The notes: generated from the letters alone by a model not told the origin. A stretch of 64,000 nt of DNA from Marisa cornuarietis (GCA_004794655.1 SMMW01000555.1:6233001-6297000); one strand, 5' to 3'. Counted from the stretch's first letter, positions 44,647 to 56,970 are shown. Numbers and translations are program-made.

Positions 44647-46075
44647 CACGCGCGCGCGCTTATGCTATTTGTGTAAGTGTGGGTAGATGTTATATATATA
44701 TATATCGAAATTCTTTGAGGAACAAAAACGTTTTTGAAACAACGAAGCTTCTGCTCTATATGTACGAGTTCAATCTTCAGGTATTCAAGAATTGCGTAAG
44801 AATGAGTGCTGCACGAGTAAAACAGTTGAGGACAATTTAACACAAAAACGCTCCTCTGTCTCTTTCTTTGCATGTCTAACACTCACTTATTTCTCCCCAT
44901 CACTATGTTGTGCTGTTAGCCCATCAGTGACGAGAATGCGTGGACGGGAGTTGTGTTGGTGAGGGAAAGTATGGTATGAAAGTATGTATGTTGGGGGCAT
45001 CGATGTGATCGTGTAATCTTTCAACCTTTGTTTTTATTTATGTCTTTGTCTAATTATATGTGCATGATTGTGTAAGAATATAGGTGAACCTGTTTATGCA
45101 TATGATTTGACAAGTTTGCAACCTGATAAGCACACATATTTTAACGAAATTCGGCTTGTTTCAGATTTTATTTGTAATGTTGTCAATCCACGATATATTT
45201 AAATATATAACACCATACTAAATAGGTTTTTGCACCCTTGCTCTATTTACTGTGCTTAAAGCAATTGTGTCATGTCTTATCAAGTCACTCTCACTTTCAC
45301 TAGCTTTCTCTTTCTTTCTCTCTTCCTCATGCATAAACAGTAAGGTGAAATTTCCATCTGTCCACCCATCCAGTACCTTAACAATTAAATAGAAAGTTAT
45401 TCACTACTACGATTCGAGCCTCGTTTTGACATCCTTTCGACAGAGAAGATGAAATGCAAGTCAGTCGGTGCTCATCGAATTTTGTTAAAGCTTCTGTTGG
45501 AGAGTTCAGGCCCCCTTATTCATAGGAGGGCATGCAGGCGCAAGATGGCATCTTGCTAGTTCAACAAAATGTCCACATATCGATTCCGCCTTTTCGTGCA
45601 GACCCAGAGAAGAGATGCTACAAATTTTATTCATCGATTCCAATTCTAGTGATAGTATTGCATACAGGTACTTATTTTATGCGTAGCAAACTCGACAGCA
45701 GAACACGAGGATAAAATAGAGACACGCAAGACGTTTCACTCAAAAGCTTTTGTTCCGTTGTCTTGTTTTGGAGTTAAAAAATAAATTAAAGTTAACGGTG
45801 AGTTCCGAACGGCTTCAACGATGCAGCTGCCTGCTAACAATTAAATATTGAAATCTCTTTGACAGCTCTTTAACGGGTAAGTAAATAAGCCTAATAAAAA
45901 CTAATGTTTTGATACTTTTGCATTATCAACTACGAAAACAAACTCTTACGCTGTGATGTCTGTTTAATATTTGCCTTCCTGTTAGATTTCTTCTGGCTTA
46001 GCAGTCAGGAAAAGAACATGAAATTTGGTTTTGGATGTGGGTGCATATGCGCGGTCTTGTGTATATATATATATA

Positions 46076-46106
<31 letters not shown>

Positions 46107-46285
46107 AAAAAAAAGAATGACTTATTCAATTACCTGAAATTAACAAAAACAATATCTATAATTCTTCATTTTCTTCTTCCTCGTTAGTATACTCCGTGTC
46201 TTTAGCGTAGTCCTTTCTATTTCTTAAGCAGCCATTATGGTCATTCTCACGCGTCCATTTCTTGCTTCCAGATCAACCATATATT
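42020..46285. other. Long gene-free stretch
   Basis: Mostly A/T-rich. Has (GT)n-(AG)n-(CG)n at 44606-44660, (AT)n near 44690 and 46060, and (GT)n-(AG)n at 46074-46106. Frames at 43206-43424 and 44081-44386 on the minus strand have balanced composition but no motifs or splice pairs. Confidence 0.45.
44606..44660. repeat. (GT)n-(AG)n-(CG)n compound microsatellite
   Basis: GT units pass into AG units and a short alternating CG core. Confidence 0.93.
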
Positions 46286-46289
46286 TAGC

Positions 46290-46440
46290 AGCTATAGAAC
46301 CATCTTTTTCTCTCCTACACAACTGTGTTCCTCTGCAATGCACGCAACCACCTTGCTTCTTTTGTACAACCATCTTTTCGTTTCTCACACAGCCTTTCTC
46401 TTTTTTCATCCCACACAACCATTTTCTTCTGACACGTAAC
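46290..46440 (+). repeat. Degenerate tandem repeat, unit about 20-28 bp
   Basis: Six or seven irregular units built on ACACAACCAT followed by a T/C-rich half (TTTTCTTCT). Clear examples are at about 46300, 46340, 46362, 46385 and 46413. It yields the Cys/Phe/Pro frame of 107 codons, which is therefore not a gene. Confidence 0.65.
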
Positions 46441-46631
46441 AATTCTCCCTCCCGTCCACCTCTACCTGCTCCGTCACCACTTTTCCCTCAATCCTACCCT
46501 AGTCCCCACTTCATTGAACACTTAGCACATAAAGGGAGACACATTGGTGGGTTTGAATGAGTCTACCGCCACTCTGACTGATTCGGCGGACTTTTAGCCA
46601 AGACCACGTACCCCTTCCCCAACCGTTAGTT

Positions 46632-46677
46632 CTCCCCCACCTGTCCCCACACACACCACCCCTCTCCCCTTTCCCCA
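46632..46677 (-). other. Putative extended G-quadruplex motif
   Basis: On the minus strand four G4 runs are separated by loops of 3, 3 and about 10 bases, with a fifth G run nearby. The long loop makes folding less certain. Confidence 0.35.
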
Positions 46678-46679
46678 AG

Positions 46680-47415
46680 TCTTCTAGTTACTCGCAGCTT
46701 TGTTTATGTCACCCAAGTGGAAACTCGGAAAGGTTGGCTTAACCGGCCTTCTTGCCTCGGGCCACAGCATGAAGCTCGACAATGTCTTAGGCCAAGCATC
46801 TGTGGAACAGATCGAGCGGCGTACGAGTCTTTCGCTTGGAGCTTTTATCCACTCGATCTTCTCCGTGTACAAGCCTGATCCCTTTTGTGATTCATATCAT
46901 TACTGTTTTCTTCTGGTGACTGCAAATGGCAGAAACTTTATTGTCCTTGATTTGCTATAGTCAAAGGAATGCTTTGTGTCGTGTGTTGTCTTGTCTGCTT
47001 TATTCAAGGTCCAGTCATGTTCCTTGGCTGTTACAAATAAGTAAATAAATGCCTTTTTAATGCAAGTAATAATATTTTTAAATAGGGACCTTCTGGATTT
47101 CAATGCCTTATCTGGACTTGGAGCTCGAGTAAGGCTGGTTTCGAAGTCAAAAGAAAATTAAATTTCTTTTCGAACGGCACGAGACTTGCCAGTCCTCCTT
47201 TCTTCCTCGAACGGAATTCTTCATTCTCGATACAAATTACTTCCAAATTGCCTTCCTATGAACACAGCTCACTTTTTATTACTAACACCTTCTGCGATCT
47301 TTGAGGCGCAACTCGGCATGTGTCAACAAGCGCATGGGAAAAATGGCCGGTCCAATCAAATGTTTATGGGCGAAGGAGGCAAGCACCTTGCGCTAATAGA
47401 TTATCCCCCTTGACA
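46680..47415. other. Unique sequence, no gene called
   Basis: The frame at 46700-46960 (for example GKVGLTGLLASGHSMKLDNV) has balanced composition, but the complementary strand is also open and no splice signals frame it. Confidence 0.35.
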
Positions 47416-47417
47416 AA

Positions 47418-47434
47418 TTACTGCAGAGGGCGCT
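47418..47434 (+). promoter_or_regulatory. CTCF-like motif
   Basis: TACTGCAGAGGGCGCTA matches the AGAGGGCGCT core of the bilaterian CTCF consensus. CTCF would bind here as an insulator or loop anchor. This is a single motif match only. Confidence 0.35.
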
Positions 47435-47766
47435 AGCAGCAAGTCTGGGCTCTCGCGACCTCTGGGTCGAGGTTGGACGTAGGCGGCCCCGCTAACTTTA
47501 GAAAGTGAGGTAATTTTGCTGAGGAGAATTCTTTATTTTTCAGGAAATGTCAACTTGCTGTACGGAGTGGACCTTGAAAGTGAGTCAGCGTGATTCGGAG
47601 GAATATGTCAATGCTGTCGCTCAATTATTTAAAACTTCATCTCTCCACCCGCTTCTCCTTCAGAAAGAACATCGCTCTGAACTGTTTACTCATCTGCCAA
47701 TTTCTAAAACAGATATAGGTGTATCACATACTGCGCAATGAGCATTCTTCTGAATTGATACCTGCG

Positions 47767-47767
<1 letters not shown>

Positions 47768-47854
<87 letters not shown>
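47768..47854. repeat. (ATC)n microsatellite
   Basis: Twenty-nine uninterrupted ATC units. The poly-Met frame on the minus strand is its translation. Confidence 0.98.
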
Positions 47855-47856
<2 letters not shown>

Positions 47857-48614
47857 ATTGCTAGCGGCATACGCTGACAGAAAGCTCTCGCCGTTAATAA
47901 AATAGGCAATTAAACCTGGAAGAGCCAAGAATAATTTTTTAATGCTCTTGATGAACAACCTTTCTTGCCTGGCAGCTTGCCATTTCTGCAACTATTAAAT
48001 TAAAGCTTCTTACAGGTGTTACAAAAATAGTTATCATTATTCAAACTTCACACATTTTGAAGAATGTAAGTCTGAGTAGTTTATTATGAAAACCAAAAAA
48101 ATGAAAATAAAATAATAAATCTTAGTTTATAATTTTATATCGCTGTTTTTCCATGTCCAGCCGTTCTTTCTTTCAGTGGTGAAGATTTAAAAAAAAATTG
48201 ATTCTGTCTGGAACTCTTCGAAAACGGAGAATAAGCTCCCCCCTCCCACCTCATCGCGTAAAGATATATTTCTTTTTGTTTTTGTCCTAATAAATGGATT
48301 AAATGTGTTTGTTCATTTCGGACACAGTCCAGACCGGTTGATCAATAGTACAATCTTCCATATCATTGAAAGACGTAAGACGGCTACTACAGGGAAATAG
48401 GGAATGCTCGCCCAGTTGTCTGCCATTTCTTCACCAATTATTCTCCCGGTTTTGCTTCGAGGTCGGTTCACACGGAAGCACAATTTTATGAGTTGTTGTT
48501 TTCCGGGTCGGGGAACCAGGTTTGGGTTTTTTTTCTGTCTCTTCGCGTATTTTTCACCTGTCATTACCATTACCGTTTGCCTGTTGGTGCTTTTTATTTA
48601 ATTATTTTTCCTAC

Positions 48615-48767
48615 CTAAAGTGCCTTCCTCTTCTCAGGCTCACAGCCAATAAACTCAAGTGACGTTTCTGAACAAATGCGCCGCAGTTATCTTCGCTTGT
48701 TTCGCGGGTTGTCTTTCTGGGCTCTGCAGGGTCTAATCGAAGTTCGTTCAGCAGCCCTGAAGCATCC
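48615..48767 (-). CDS. Candidate internal exon, 153 bp, unknown product
   Basis: On the minus strand a TTTACACTTACTGCTGTAG acceptor precedes 153 nt in one open frame, ending at CACTTTAG/GTAGGA. Both borders are phase 2, so the exon is symmetric and a multiple of three. The translation starts DASGLLNELRLDPAEPRKTT and has VQKRHLSLLAVSLRRGR near its end, which is charged and not repetitive. I do not recognise the family, and no neighbouring exon was paired. The plus strand is also open here (48676-49002), which weakens the case. Confidence 0.3.
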
Positions 48768-49550
48768 CTACAGCAGTAAGTGTAAATATGTAGGATTTGC
48801 CAGCGTTCTGGCATTTAGGCTCATAGCAATCAGCAGTACGATGTGGAAGATGCTCTTCTTACCTTCCCTCCTCCCGTCCTTGACCCTACAAATTTTAACA
48901 AAACTTCATGGAACAACTTATGTGGGTCAATGTAAAATGTTGGATGTAAAGAGATTATCAGATAATATGTATCATGCTAGTTCAGACACCAATATAAATT
49001 GAACTAACAGGGGGACTGGACATGGCGTGTATGATGCGCTGGTGTTGTTTGGATGCTAGCTAACACTCTAATGATGGTTTCCTGCAGTTTTCAGGGGCCG
49101 GATCCACACACTCTAGGTAAAGTTGTCTTGGTGGTAACTACGGACTGGAAGCAGTGTAGTATCCTCTAGCTGTAACCAAATCCAATGTAATTCTCGTGAA
49201 AATTCAGAATCCTATAGCTCCGCGCGTTACATTTATTCTAGGACGAGCAAAAGACAGAGTGGGGGTAGATATCCCAAGTTTGTTGCTATTGCTCCAGGGA
49301 CTTCCTTTCCTTTGCCTGTTGCTACACTTTACCGCATACCCAGTGGAAATACAAAGACAAAAACAATTTATTCATGTGCAGCACCTGCGAACAACAACGT
49401 CAGTGCCATTTTGCTAAAAGCCAGAGTACTGCGTCGTTACCTATATTACTTAATCTACACTCCAGCCGGGTGTAACCTGTACCCAGTTCACTTTGCTGTC
49501 AAAGGTTTCTCCAGGCGAAGATTAATTCGAAGGTTTTCCAGTACACATAC

Positions 49551-49554
<4 letters not shown>

Positions 49555-49588
<34 letters not shown>

Positions 49589-49658
49589 AGAGAGAGAGAG
49601 AGAGAAAGAGAAAGAGAAAAAGAGAAAGAGAGAAAGAGAAAGAGAGAAAGAGAAAGAA
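49555..49658. repeat. (GT)n then (GA)n/(GAAA)n compound microsatellite
   Basis: About 14 GT units, then AG units, then GAAAGA units. The Glu/Arg/Lys end of the overlapping frame is repeat-derived. Confidence 0.95.
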
Positions 49659-49659
49659 C

Positions 49660-52600
49660 GTGAATGAGGATTTCTGAAAGGCTATATATAGTTTATACTG
49701 TGCATTTGCAGTTTGATCTTTAACTCGGCTTTGTGGGATATTATGGCTGGCATTTGAAATAATTTTTCTGTAATTTAGGCATTAAGGTAAGGATAAAAAG
49801 ATAATTCTAACTTAGCAAGAATATCAGTCCAAAGAGTGAGGGCAAATGTCCATATTCAGAGAATACGTATCATGACGCAAACACCTGTAAAGATTTGTAA
49901 AATATATGTCGCTGGGACAAGGATGCAAACATGTCCCCGCCCCTAAATTGAATTCACTTTCTTTACCGTTTCACTTGTTTGGCTGCACTACTTGATAATG
50001 ACTCAGCCTCCACCGTTTCCTGACACCAAATAAAAAAGAAAACTGAAGAACTTTGTTGAGATCGTGGTCCTGAAACATTGGGTTAACTGATGATCAAATA
50101 ATGCCAAGCGATTTATGGATGAGGAACAATTTGTGGACACAACAGTTTGTGTAAGCATTTCCTGAGGGTCTTTCAGTAGCGGACGATCAGTCTACGGGCG
50201 CTATGCCAAAAATTGAAAAATAAAGAATTTTATGACGAGCAACAAAATGTAGGAACCTTATAACTTGATGCGTAACTTGCGAAATGCTGCAGACACTTAG
50301 TCATAATGCAGTTGCCGAGGAGCAGAGCTCTCATAGAAGTTTCTGCATCTCACTTGCCGTTTCATGCAAGGTTAAGATTAGAAAGTGGTCCAGGTGTTTG
50401 GAAAGATCTTTTCCGTTATGTTTTAAGTTAGTGTTTTCTATTGGTTTGGACTAAGAGAAATGAGTTGACAAATGCTTTAAAACGTATCCTTTTGATTAGT
50501 TATTCGTTAACAAACGTCTTTCCAAAACTTCGGTAGAAAAAACAATTGTTTAGAAAACATAATGAACAGAAGTTTGATAGGGAGAGAGAGAAAAAGAGAA
50601 AAAGAATGAAAGAAAACGTCTTGAAACTGCCAGGTCTAATATTTAAGGATAAAGTTTCAGTTTATATTATTACTGCATCAACGGGAAAAATACTGGTGGA
50701 AACAACACCATAGGAGTCATTTCCCCCTTCTCAAAAGAGTTCTTTGAAGAAAGACAAATAGGCCAATCACGATTCAGTACATCAATGCCGACTAATGAAA
50801 AGCGATCTTCGGCGGAAAATCAAAGAAACTGGGAAGAAACATGAATCGGAAAGGAAGGTCGTTTTTAGTTAAATGGAAATGGCAGCAGGAAACTCAACTG
50901 CCTTTGAGACGCGGAAGCGCTTGCATTAAGACAGAGCAGAACATGGCATCAGCTATCGAGGACAATAATGGAAGCGTCCTCATGCAAACGTCTTTGCGCA
51001 AAAACGGGCCAAAAAGGTCAGCAACGACTGTCAGCTGCAAGCAACGTCCAGCGCTTTCTGCATACCCCTCAGCTACAGCAAACGCCTACCAATTTTAAGA
51101 GGAGGAAGTGAAAGGGTAGGCGCAGAGAAAAAAGGTTCGAAATCTAAAAATAAGATAACCATGTTTGGATGATACGTAAGATACACTTGGCTTCTTTCCT
51201 GAAGGACGGAGGGTTGGGCAAAAAGGAAGGAAAAACAGAGTGCCTTTTGCAGTCTTGCCAGAAGAGCTCGCAGGACAGGAAAGCTCGTCTTTGTTTGACT
51301 GTTTCTGTCCACATGATTTATTACGTCAAGATCGACCCTCTCAATTATTTTTCCTCCTCCTGTGGTTTCAAAGGGTGTGCAAATCGCAGATGACTTAATG
51401 CTGCATAGCGTTTGATTACGTTTGAATCGAACACCTTTTCGGTCTCTAGCGATGACACGATTGAGACTGCTTGACCCCTCCCGACAATCTCGCAGTATAA
51501 GCCATCATCCGAGTGTAAAATACGTTCTGACCTGATGCGTGCTTCAAGTGTTTGTGTGGGCCGGTGTGCCTTGCGCCAGTCCCTGCGGCTAAGGGTAGCA
51601 GACGCATCGATTGCAGGAGACTGTTCGCTGACGCGAATGCACAGCATAAGGAACGCGATAACGCGATCACGCGATGACTCATCTACGTGGTAAACCCCAT
51701 GTCTAGACGATACATGCGCTGTCACGTTTATGCTGCTACGTCAGATAATTGAACAACGACGTTTAGCTTCATTAACAGTCCCGTTAGTCCTGGAAACAAG
51801 CGAACACGCACGCACGCACACATACACATACACATATGAAACAAGCATAAAAACAGGAAAGAAAAACAAAATACAAAACACAACAATTTAATTTAAAGAA
51901 AAATACATTCATTCCCTTTCATCTTCTTTAAGGGCTTGCATTTAAGGTAGAAGTAGAGTGAGGTCTTTTGATTGCACGCAAGCAAAGAAATAAACAAAAG
52001 AAACAGAAAGGACAAGAAAGAAGGGAATAAAGAAAAATTTGAGAAAAAAGGATGAAAAGAGGAAGTATATGGATAAATAAATAAGCATCCACTTGGCTTA
52101 CACTCTGTACGAGTGCAGTCTACAAGATTGCTTCAGAAGTTTTCGATAACACCATGATGTTTCAGACCTAGTAAATTACTGTTCTTTGGTCTCTTGGGTG
52201 GCTGCCCTTTTCGAGATGTGGTGTTCTTGCGGCTTTGTCCCCTGGTTGCTCCCTGCGACTGCTGTTACTGACGGCAGCCATCTTGTCGGTACATCAGGCT
52301 CGTAGACACAATTTCCCTCACTCACGATGGGCTTTTCTCGTGGATACGTGAGTCGGCTTTCAAAAGACGATAAAACTGCCTGGATCATAATGCCATGTCT
52401 TATAAACATCCGTCTAGTTGAAACTGTTCATTAGCCTTGCAAACGCTTGTCCAGGCATTGCGACCTTTATAGCTAACCGGGGTTAATCCATTGTGCTAGT
52501 CGAATGGACTTTTGTAGGGATTTGTGTCCAGGCATCTACACCCTTTCGTGGTCAAACGTGTCGTTAGCCCTGACACTGGCAAGACATTATTGTCTTTAAT

Positions 52601-54180
52601 CCATAAGTACCTCCACCCTTCTTTGGGCGGTTTTGTTCGTAGACCAAGGATTGTCCCTATCGCTGTATAAATTAGGTTGTTTTAGGTGTTTGAGTGTCAG
52701 GGGTTGAATGGCCAGCTTCGTGTCCAGACTTAAATGTGCGTGGCGGAGAGCGACGTGGTTTGTTTACTTCGCAAACAGGCGGTCTGAGTTGTCAAGTGAA
52801 TCTGCTACTGGAGGTACAATCTTTGTTCTCGTCCCAGCCTTACTGAGGCGTGACTTAGCGAGACTGCTGAAGTCTAGAAACTGTTTCATGATTTCTTGAC
52901 CAAAAACTACCAATACTGTAAATAAGGGGATTGACAGATGAACCTATTGTCGTCATGAAAGATAATTTAACTGAGAAATTAGAAAGAGTGGTGTAAGGAA
53001 ATCAAAAGATGAAGTGTGTCAATAGGACAAAACAAGCAAACAAGATAATAAAAAACAAGTTTGCAGAGCTACTTGCAAGAGCTTTTTAAACCCCATACAA
53101 TGACAAGTGAAACGAGCCTTTTTGTCTGTATTTCCATCTTTTGTAAATTCTGTCACTTCTTGTTTTATCTGTGCTAATCACAAATAGGAACATCTGCTTG
53201 TAGGGCTGAAAGCAGAAATATTACTTCTGAATGAATGTGACTGCTATAGATATAACTTAAACATGTGTACGATGTAAACGACAGAAGAAGAACAATTATG
53301 ATCTAGGTGTTGATAATTTAGGAAAATATATTTATGTATAACACTCTTTTTTCTTTATCTTTGTATCAGTCAATAGGAACCAAAGTGGAGAATAAAAACT
53401 CATTTCTTTCTTTGTATTTACTTTTTTCTGTCTCTTACACACATGTACCTCTCTTCCGTAATATATAAATTTATATGTGGAAACAGCAGATCTAACAGAA
53501 AGAAAGACGAAAAAAGTAAAAACAGAAAGAAATGACCGATTAAAAAATGATGAGTGAAAGAAAGGGAATTGTAACAACAGGGTTTTACATCATGATCAAA
53601 GATATTAGCGAAAAAATGCTTCAAAGACCTGTGGCATGTTATCGAGCCGAACGTATCGTCCAAGAGGGTTAACAACAGACCATGTGTTATTATTATTTTT
53701 ATTTCTTGACACCACGAAACTGCATTCGCTGCAACCTGTTACTCTGAGAGAGTTCTAAATTGGCACTGCGACTCGCTGATGCAGATTTCCCAAGTTGCAG
53801 AACCCAAGAGGGATAATTTGTAAAAAAAAAAAAAAGATAAAAAAAAGAAGAAGACGAAGAGACGGGGAAAGGACATAACGAGAAATATATGACCTGTTTG
53901 CACTGCACGGAGAAACGCGAACGTAGCCTTATTTATTGTTGATATTATTTTTTCGCCAGTAAGTGTCAAAATTTGTAGGATACGCCCAAAATCAAGAACC
54001 GATAAAAAGAATCAATACTGGTGGGCGCTTGAAAAAAAAATGTGAAGGGGCCTCTCGAACCAGCGTTGCCGAACACATCTTTTCCATTATGTGATCCATT
54101 TCGGCTTTCAAAAGCCTCGAGGCTGTCATAATAAAAATTGTGTAACCTCACTCGTATGGCAGGCTCGCTTTATGTTTTTT
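49660..54180. other. Long stretch with no supported gene
   Basis: Contains a CpG-richer patch at about 51430-51740 with open minus-strand frames (up to 126 codons) but no splice pair or family match. There are three loosely similar blocks at 52450-52640 around GTCCAGGCAT, and an A/G-rich patch at 53820-53870. Confidence 0.4.
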
Positions 54181-54183
54181 CAG

Positions 54184-54294
54184 GAACTTCTAAAATCGCT
54201 ATCTTGCCAGGCACGGATGCTGCTCAGCGGCGAAAACCTTGGTACACTTCTGTGCTTTGTGATTGGAAGTGATTCTTTCTCCACTCGCAGATGG
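54184..54294 (+). CDS. Candidate internal exon, 37 codons, unknown product
   Basis: An acceptor GCTTTATGTTTTTTCAG ends at 54183. It is followed by 111 nt in phase 0, ending at AGATGG/GTAGTG. The translation starts ELLKSLSCQARMLLSGENLG and continues into a short hydrophobic stretch (TLLCFVIG). Length is a multiple of three and both borders are phase 0. The donor is only moderate. Family not recognised and no partner exon found. Confidence 0.25.
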
Positions 54295-54321
54295 GTAGTG
54301 GGTGGGGGGGGAGGGATGGGG
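54293..54321 (+). other. Putative G-quadruplex motif
   Basis: Five G runs (3, 3, 8, 3 and 4 bases) with loops of 1-4 bases. It overlaps the donor of the candidate exon at 54184-54294. Confidence 0.55.
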
Positions 54322-54329
54322 TCACCTAG

Positions 54330-55245
54330 CTGTCTTTCTCTTTATTTCTTCCCCTTATTCTTCTCTTATCTATTCCCTTATCTCTCTCTCTTTTATTATT
54401 TGCCCTTTCTTCCTGTCTCTCTTTTTCCTTATCTCGATATCTCTCGCTTTACAATTATCAGTTGTGATGGGTGTGTTTTCAGTTTTCAGTCTCCGCACAA
54501 TTATTCCTCCGACGCAGAAAAAAAGAAAAAAGAAAATAACATTCCATTCCATTTTTTCAGCGCGATTAAGGAATAAGCACAAATGAAGCTGGTATGTTTA
54601 ATATGAAATCTATGTGTGAGAAAAATATTATTTTAATATAACATCAATAGACGGACTCAACAAAGTAGGCTTGTTGACTTCGATATTTAATGACAGAAAA
54701 CTACAACATTCTTCATTATACGCAACATCGGATGATAAAAGGTGACAGCGCGACAAATCCTGCGGACTTGGTCATAAATATTTGATGATATCAAACACCA
54801 GAAGGTAATTCATAGAGACAGCCAAACACAAACATACATGCACTCTCACACACATATATCTATATACACACAATATCAGTAAAACAAAGAAAAACTGAAT
54901 CTCTCTCCCTCTCTCTTATATATATATATAAGGAAGAAAGAAGGAAAACGAAAGAAGGAATAAAGCACCCAAGGAAATACAGAAACAAAGAAAGTAATAA
55001 GAAATAAAGACAGATGGAGGCATGAAGGGCAGGGGTCTACGAATAAATAAAATAGGCAGGAAGAACATGTCGTGTGAAATTCTTGAACAAACAAGAGAAA
55101 CAAGAAACTTTATTTAATATCACTAACCCACCCAGCCACCTAGACAGTTACTGACTCAATCACATCTTGACAGTCTGGCAGGACTGCACACATCCATCAA
55201 TAAGCTGCAGGGGAGCCGACTGCTGTGTGTAGATTAAGGTGCGTA
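54330..55245. other. Gene-free stretch, pyrimidine-rich start
   Basis: T/C-rich at 54330-54450, then A/T-rich with (AT)n near 54920. The Leu/Phe/Ser frames are composition-driven. Confidence 0.45.
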
Positions 55246-55249
55246 TGTG

Positions 55250-55519
55250 ATGGGGAGGTGGGACGGTGCACTCGCTCAGTCGCTCAGAGAATGTCAGCAG
55301 AACTTGCAGGAAACTGTCTTGCACTGCTCTCGTCACACATACCAAGAGTGCCTGCTGAATCAGCTCATTAAGGATGCCAGGCAGTGCTCCTTCACCGCCC
55401 ATACACACTGCAGGCCTCCTGTGTGTCAGTCGTGTCTGCCTCACTTCTTTCTCCTATCATTTCTTTTCTCTTTTTTTTTCTTTCTGTCTACCTGTGCTCA
55501 GAAAGAGCTAAGTTTATAA
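55250..55519 (+). CDS. Candidate cysteine-rich ORF, 89 codons
   Basis: The ATG at 55250 has strong context (G at -3, G at +4) and an in-frame TAA at 55235. Residues 15-62 hold seven cysteines (15, 26, 34, 46, 54, 59, 62) among helix-forming residues, for example SLRECQQNLQETVLHC and YQECLLNQLIKDARQC. This spacing suggests a disulfide-rich domain of an extracellular protein. Residues 64-84 come from a T/C-rich tract that looks like an intron 3' end with an acceptor at 55501 (TCTACCTGTGCTCAG), so the real exon may stop near residue 62. No signal peptide is encoded in this frame, so one would need an upstream exon. The minus strand is also open for 94 codons. Family not recognised. Confidence 0.28.
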   Translation: MGRWDGALAQSLRECQQNLQETVLHCSRHTYQECLLNQLIKDARQCSFTAHTHCRPPVCQSCLPHFFLLSFLFSFFFFLSTCAQKELSL

Positions 55520-55735
55520 CATAAAATGCTCTTATGCTGAAAATATTTTTCTATTTTCTTGGAACATGACTTCGTAGAGAGTTCGGGAAAGTTAAGAAGC
55601 GACAGGGTAAAGAAATATGTGGTCTCTAAACATCTCACACTCTACCTGATCTTAACACAGGTCAGGGATTAACTTTTATTATTATCTCGGGAATCTAAGT
55701 GTCGAGGACTTTTAACAGCTAAGATGTGCTATTTT

Positions 55736-55736
55736 T

Positions 55737-55808
<72 letters not shown>

Positions 55809-55810
55809 TC
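55736..55810. repeat. (TTTC)n microsatellite
   Basis: About 18 TTTC units. Confidence 0.97.
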
Positions 55811-55936
55811 GTTCTTTTCCGCCTTGAAATACCAGCATAACCATCTCTTTCAATTACGGAGTTTGAATTGCAAAGTTTATTTCCTTAGTTTCACGTTTTC
55901 AACTATTCATCTTTGGATTCTTGCTTACTTGCTCAC

Positions 55937-55995
<59 letters not shown>

Positions 55996-55996
55996 T
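55937..55996. repeat. (TTTC)n microsatellite
   Basis: About 15 TTTC units, 127 bp after a similar tract in the same orientation. Confidence 0.97.
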
Positions 55997-55999
55997 TGT

Positions 56000-56730
56000 A
56001 TCATTTGTATTTCTTTTCTGTTAGCTGAAGCGCTAAATCTCAAATGAACTACTGATTTATTTTGCTGAGTTTGCCTTCAGAAATTACGCTAACCCTCATG
56101 GTGGTAAGAACGAACTGACGAAAGAGATTTGAAGATTTAGAAGGAGAAGAAAGTAAAATGATCTATGTACTCATCAGCTGGTGACGCAGGATTTTATTGT
56201 TCAGGAGATGCGTTAATACCCAGCCAACACCGTCCATAGACACTAGACACAACGAAACACTTACCACTTATCTCTCTGGCTACCAGTAGAACATGCAACC
56301 TTTACCTTTGCGATAAATCAAACGGAATACCACCGTTTACTCCTCAAAGCTAAGGTGAGCGAGGGAAAAATATTGGAAGCAGTCTACCGCATAGGCAGGA
56401 TGACAAATGCTCACAGTTAGAGACTGACGTTTGACCTTATCATTTGCAACAGATAACAGATGACATAAATCGATGCGCCACACCCTTGTCTGTGCGACCG
56501 AGAGTGTGCAGCTGACATAGCAAGCGTTAGCAGTAAACACGACCTGCAGAACAGCGAAAATAGTTCCAGGGATACGGAGAGGCATAAGTAACCCAATTAT
56601 AAGACCAATAAGCCGACAAGAACGCGTATGGATTCTTCATGTCAATATATCGGACTCTCTGGTTATATCAGTTTTCATCACGTGACGTAAGAAGAATTTG
56701 GTGTAACTTACAGAACATTAAGATCATTTA
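56000..56730. other. Gene-free stretch
   Basis: The minus-strand frame at 56337-56585 has no domain or splice support. Nothing else is recognised. Confidence 0.4.
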
Positions 56731-56732
56731 AT

Positions 56733-56747
56733 ACACACACACACGCA

Positions 56748-56779
<32 letters not shown>

Positions 56780-56780
56780 C
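56733..56780. repeat. (CA)n-(CGCA)n-(CA)n microsatellite
   Basis: CA units flank about six CGCA units. Confidence 0.95.
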
Positions 56781-56970
56781 AATGTAACAGGACAATATCT
56801 TTTCTATACCATCAAGATGGCGAGCCATGTTTCAATACACAGTTTAACATGTTTTTGAGAAAATGGCTGCAGCTGCGGCTTTAATAAGTCATAATTCTAT
56901 ATCTCAAGGATGGCTTTAGATATCAACAGTGTAATCAATAAATAAAAAAAATGAATTTTATACTATTACT

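Noticed and set aside
45408..45425. CGATTCGAGCC as a polymerase III B box
   Set aside because: It fits on both strands because it is nearly palindromic, and no A box lies at the right distance.
46700..46960. 86-codon plus-strand frame as a gene
   Set aside because: Both strands are open and no splice signals or motif were found.
51345..51725. 126-codon minus-strand frame in a CpG-richer patch
   Set aside because: A second minus frame is open over the same bases and no splice signals or family match were seen. It is probably a composition effect.
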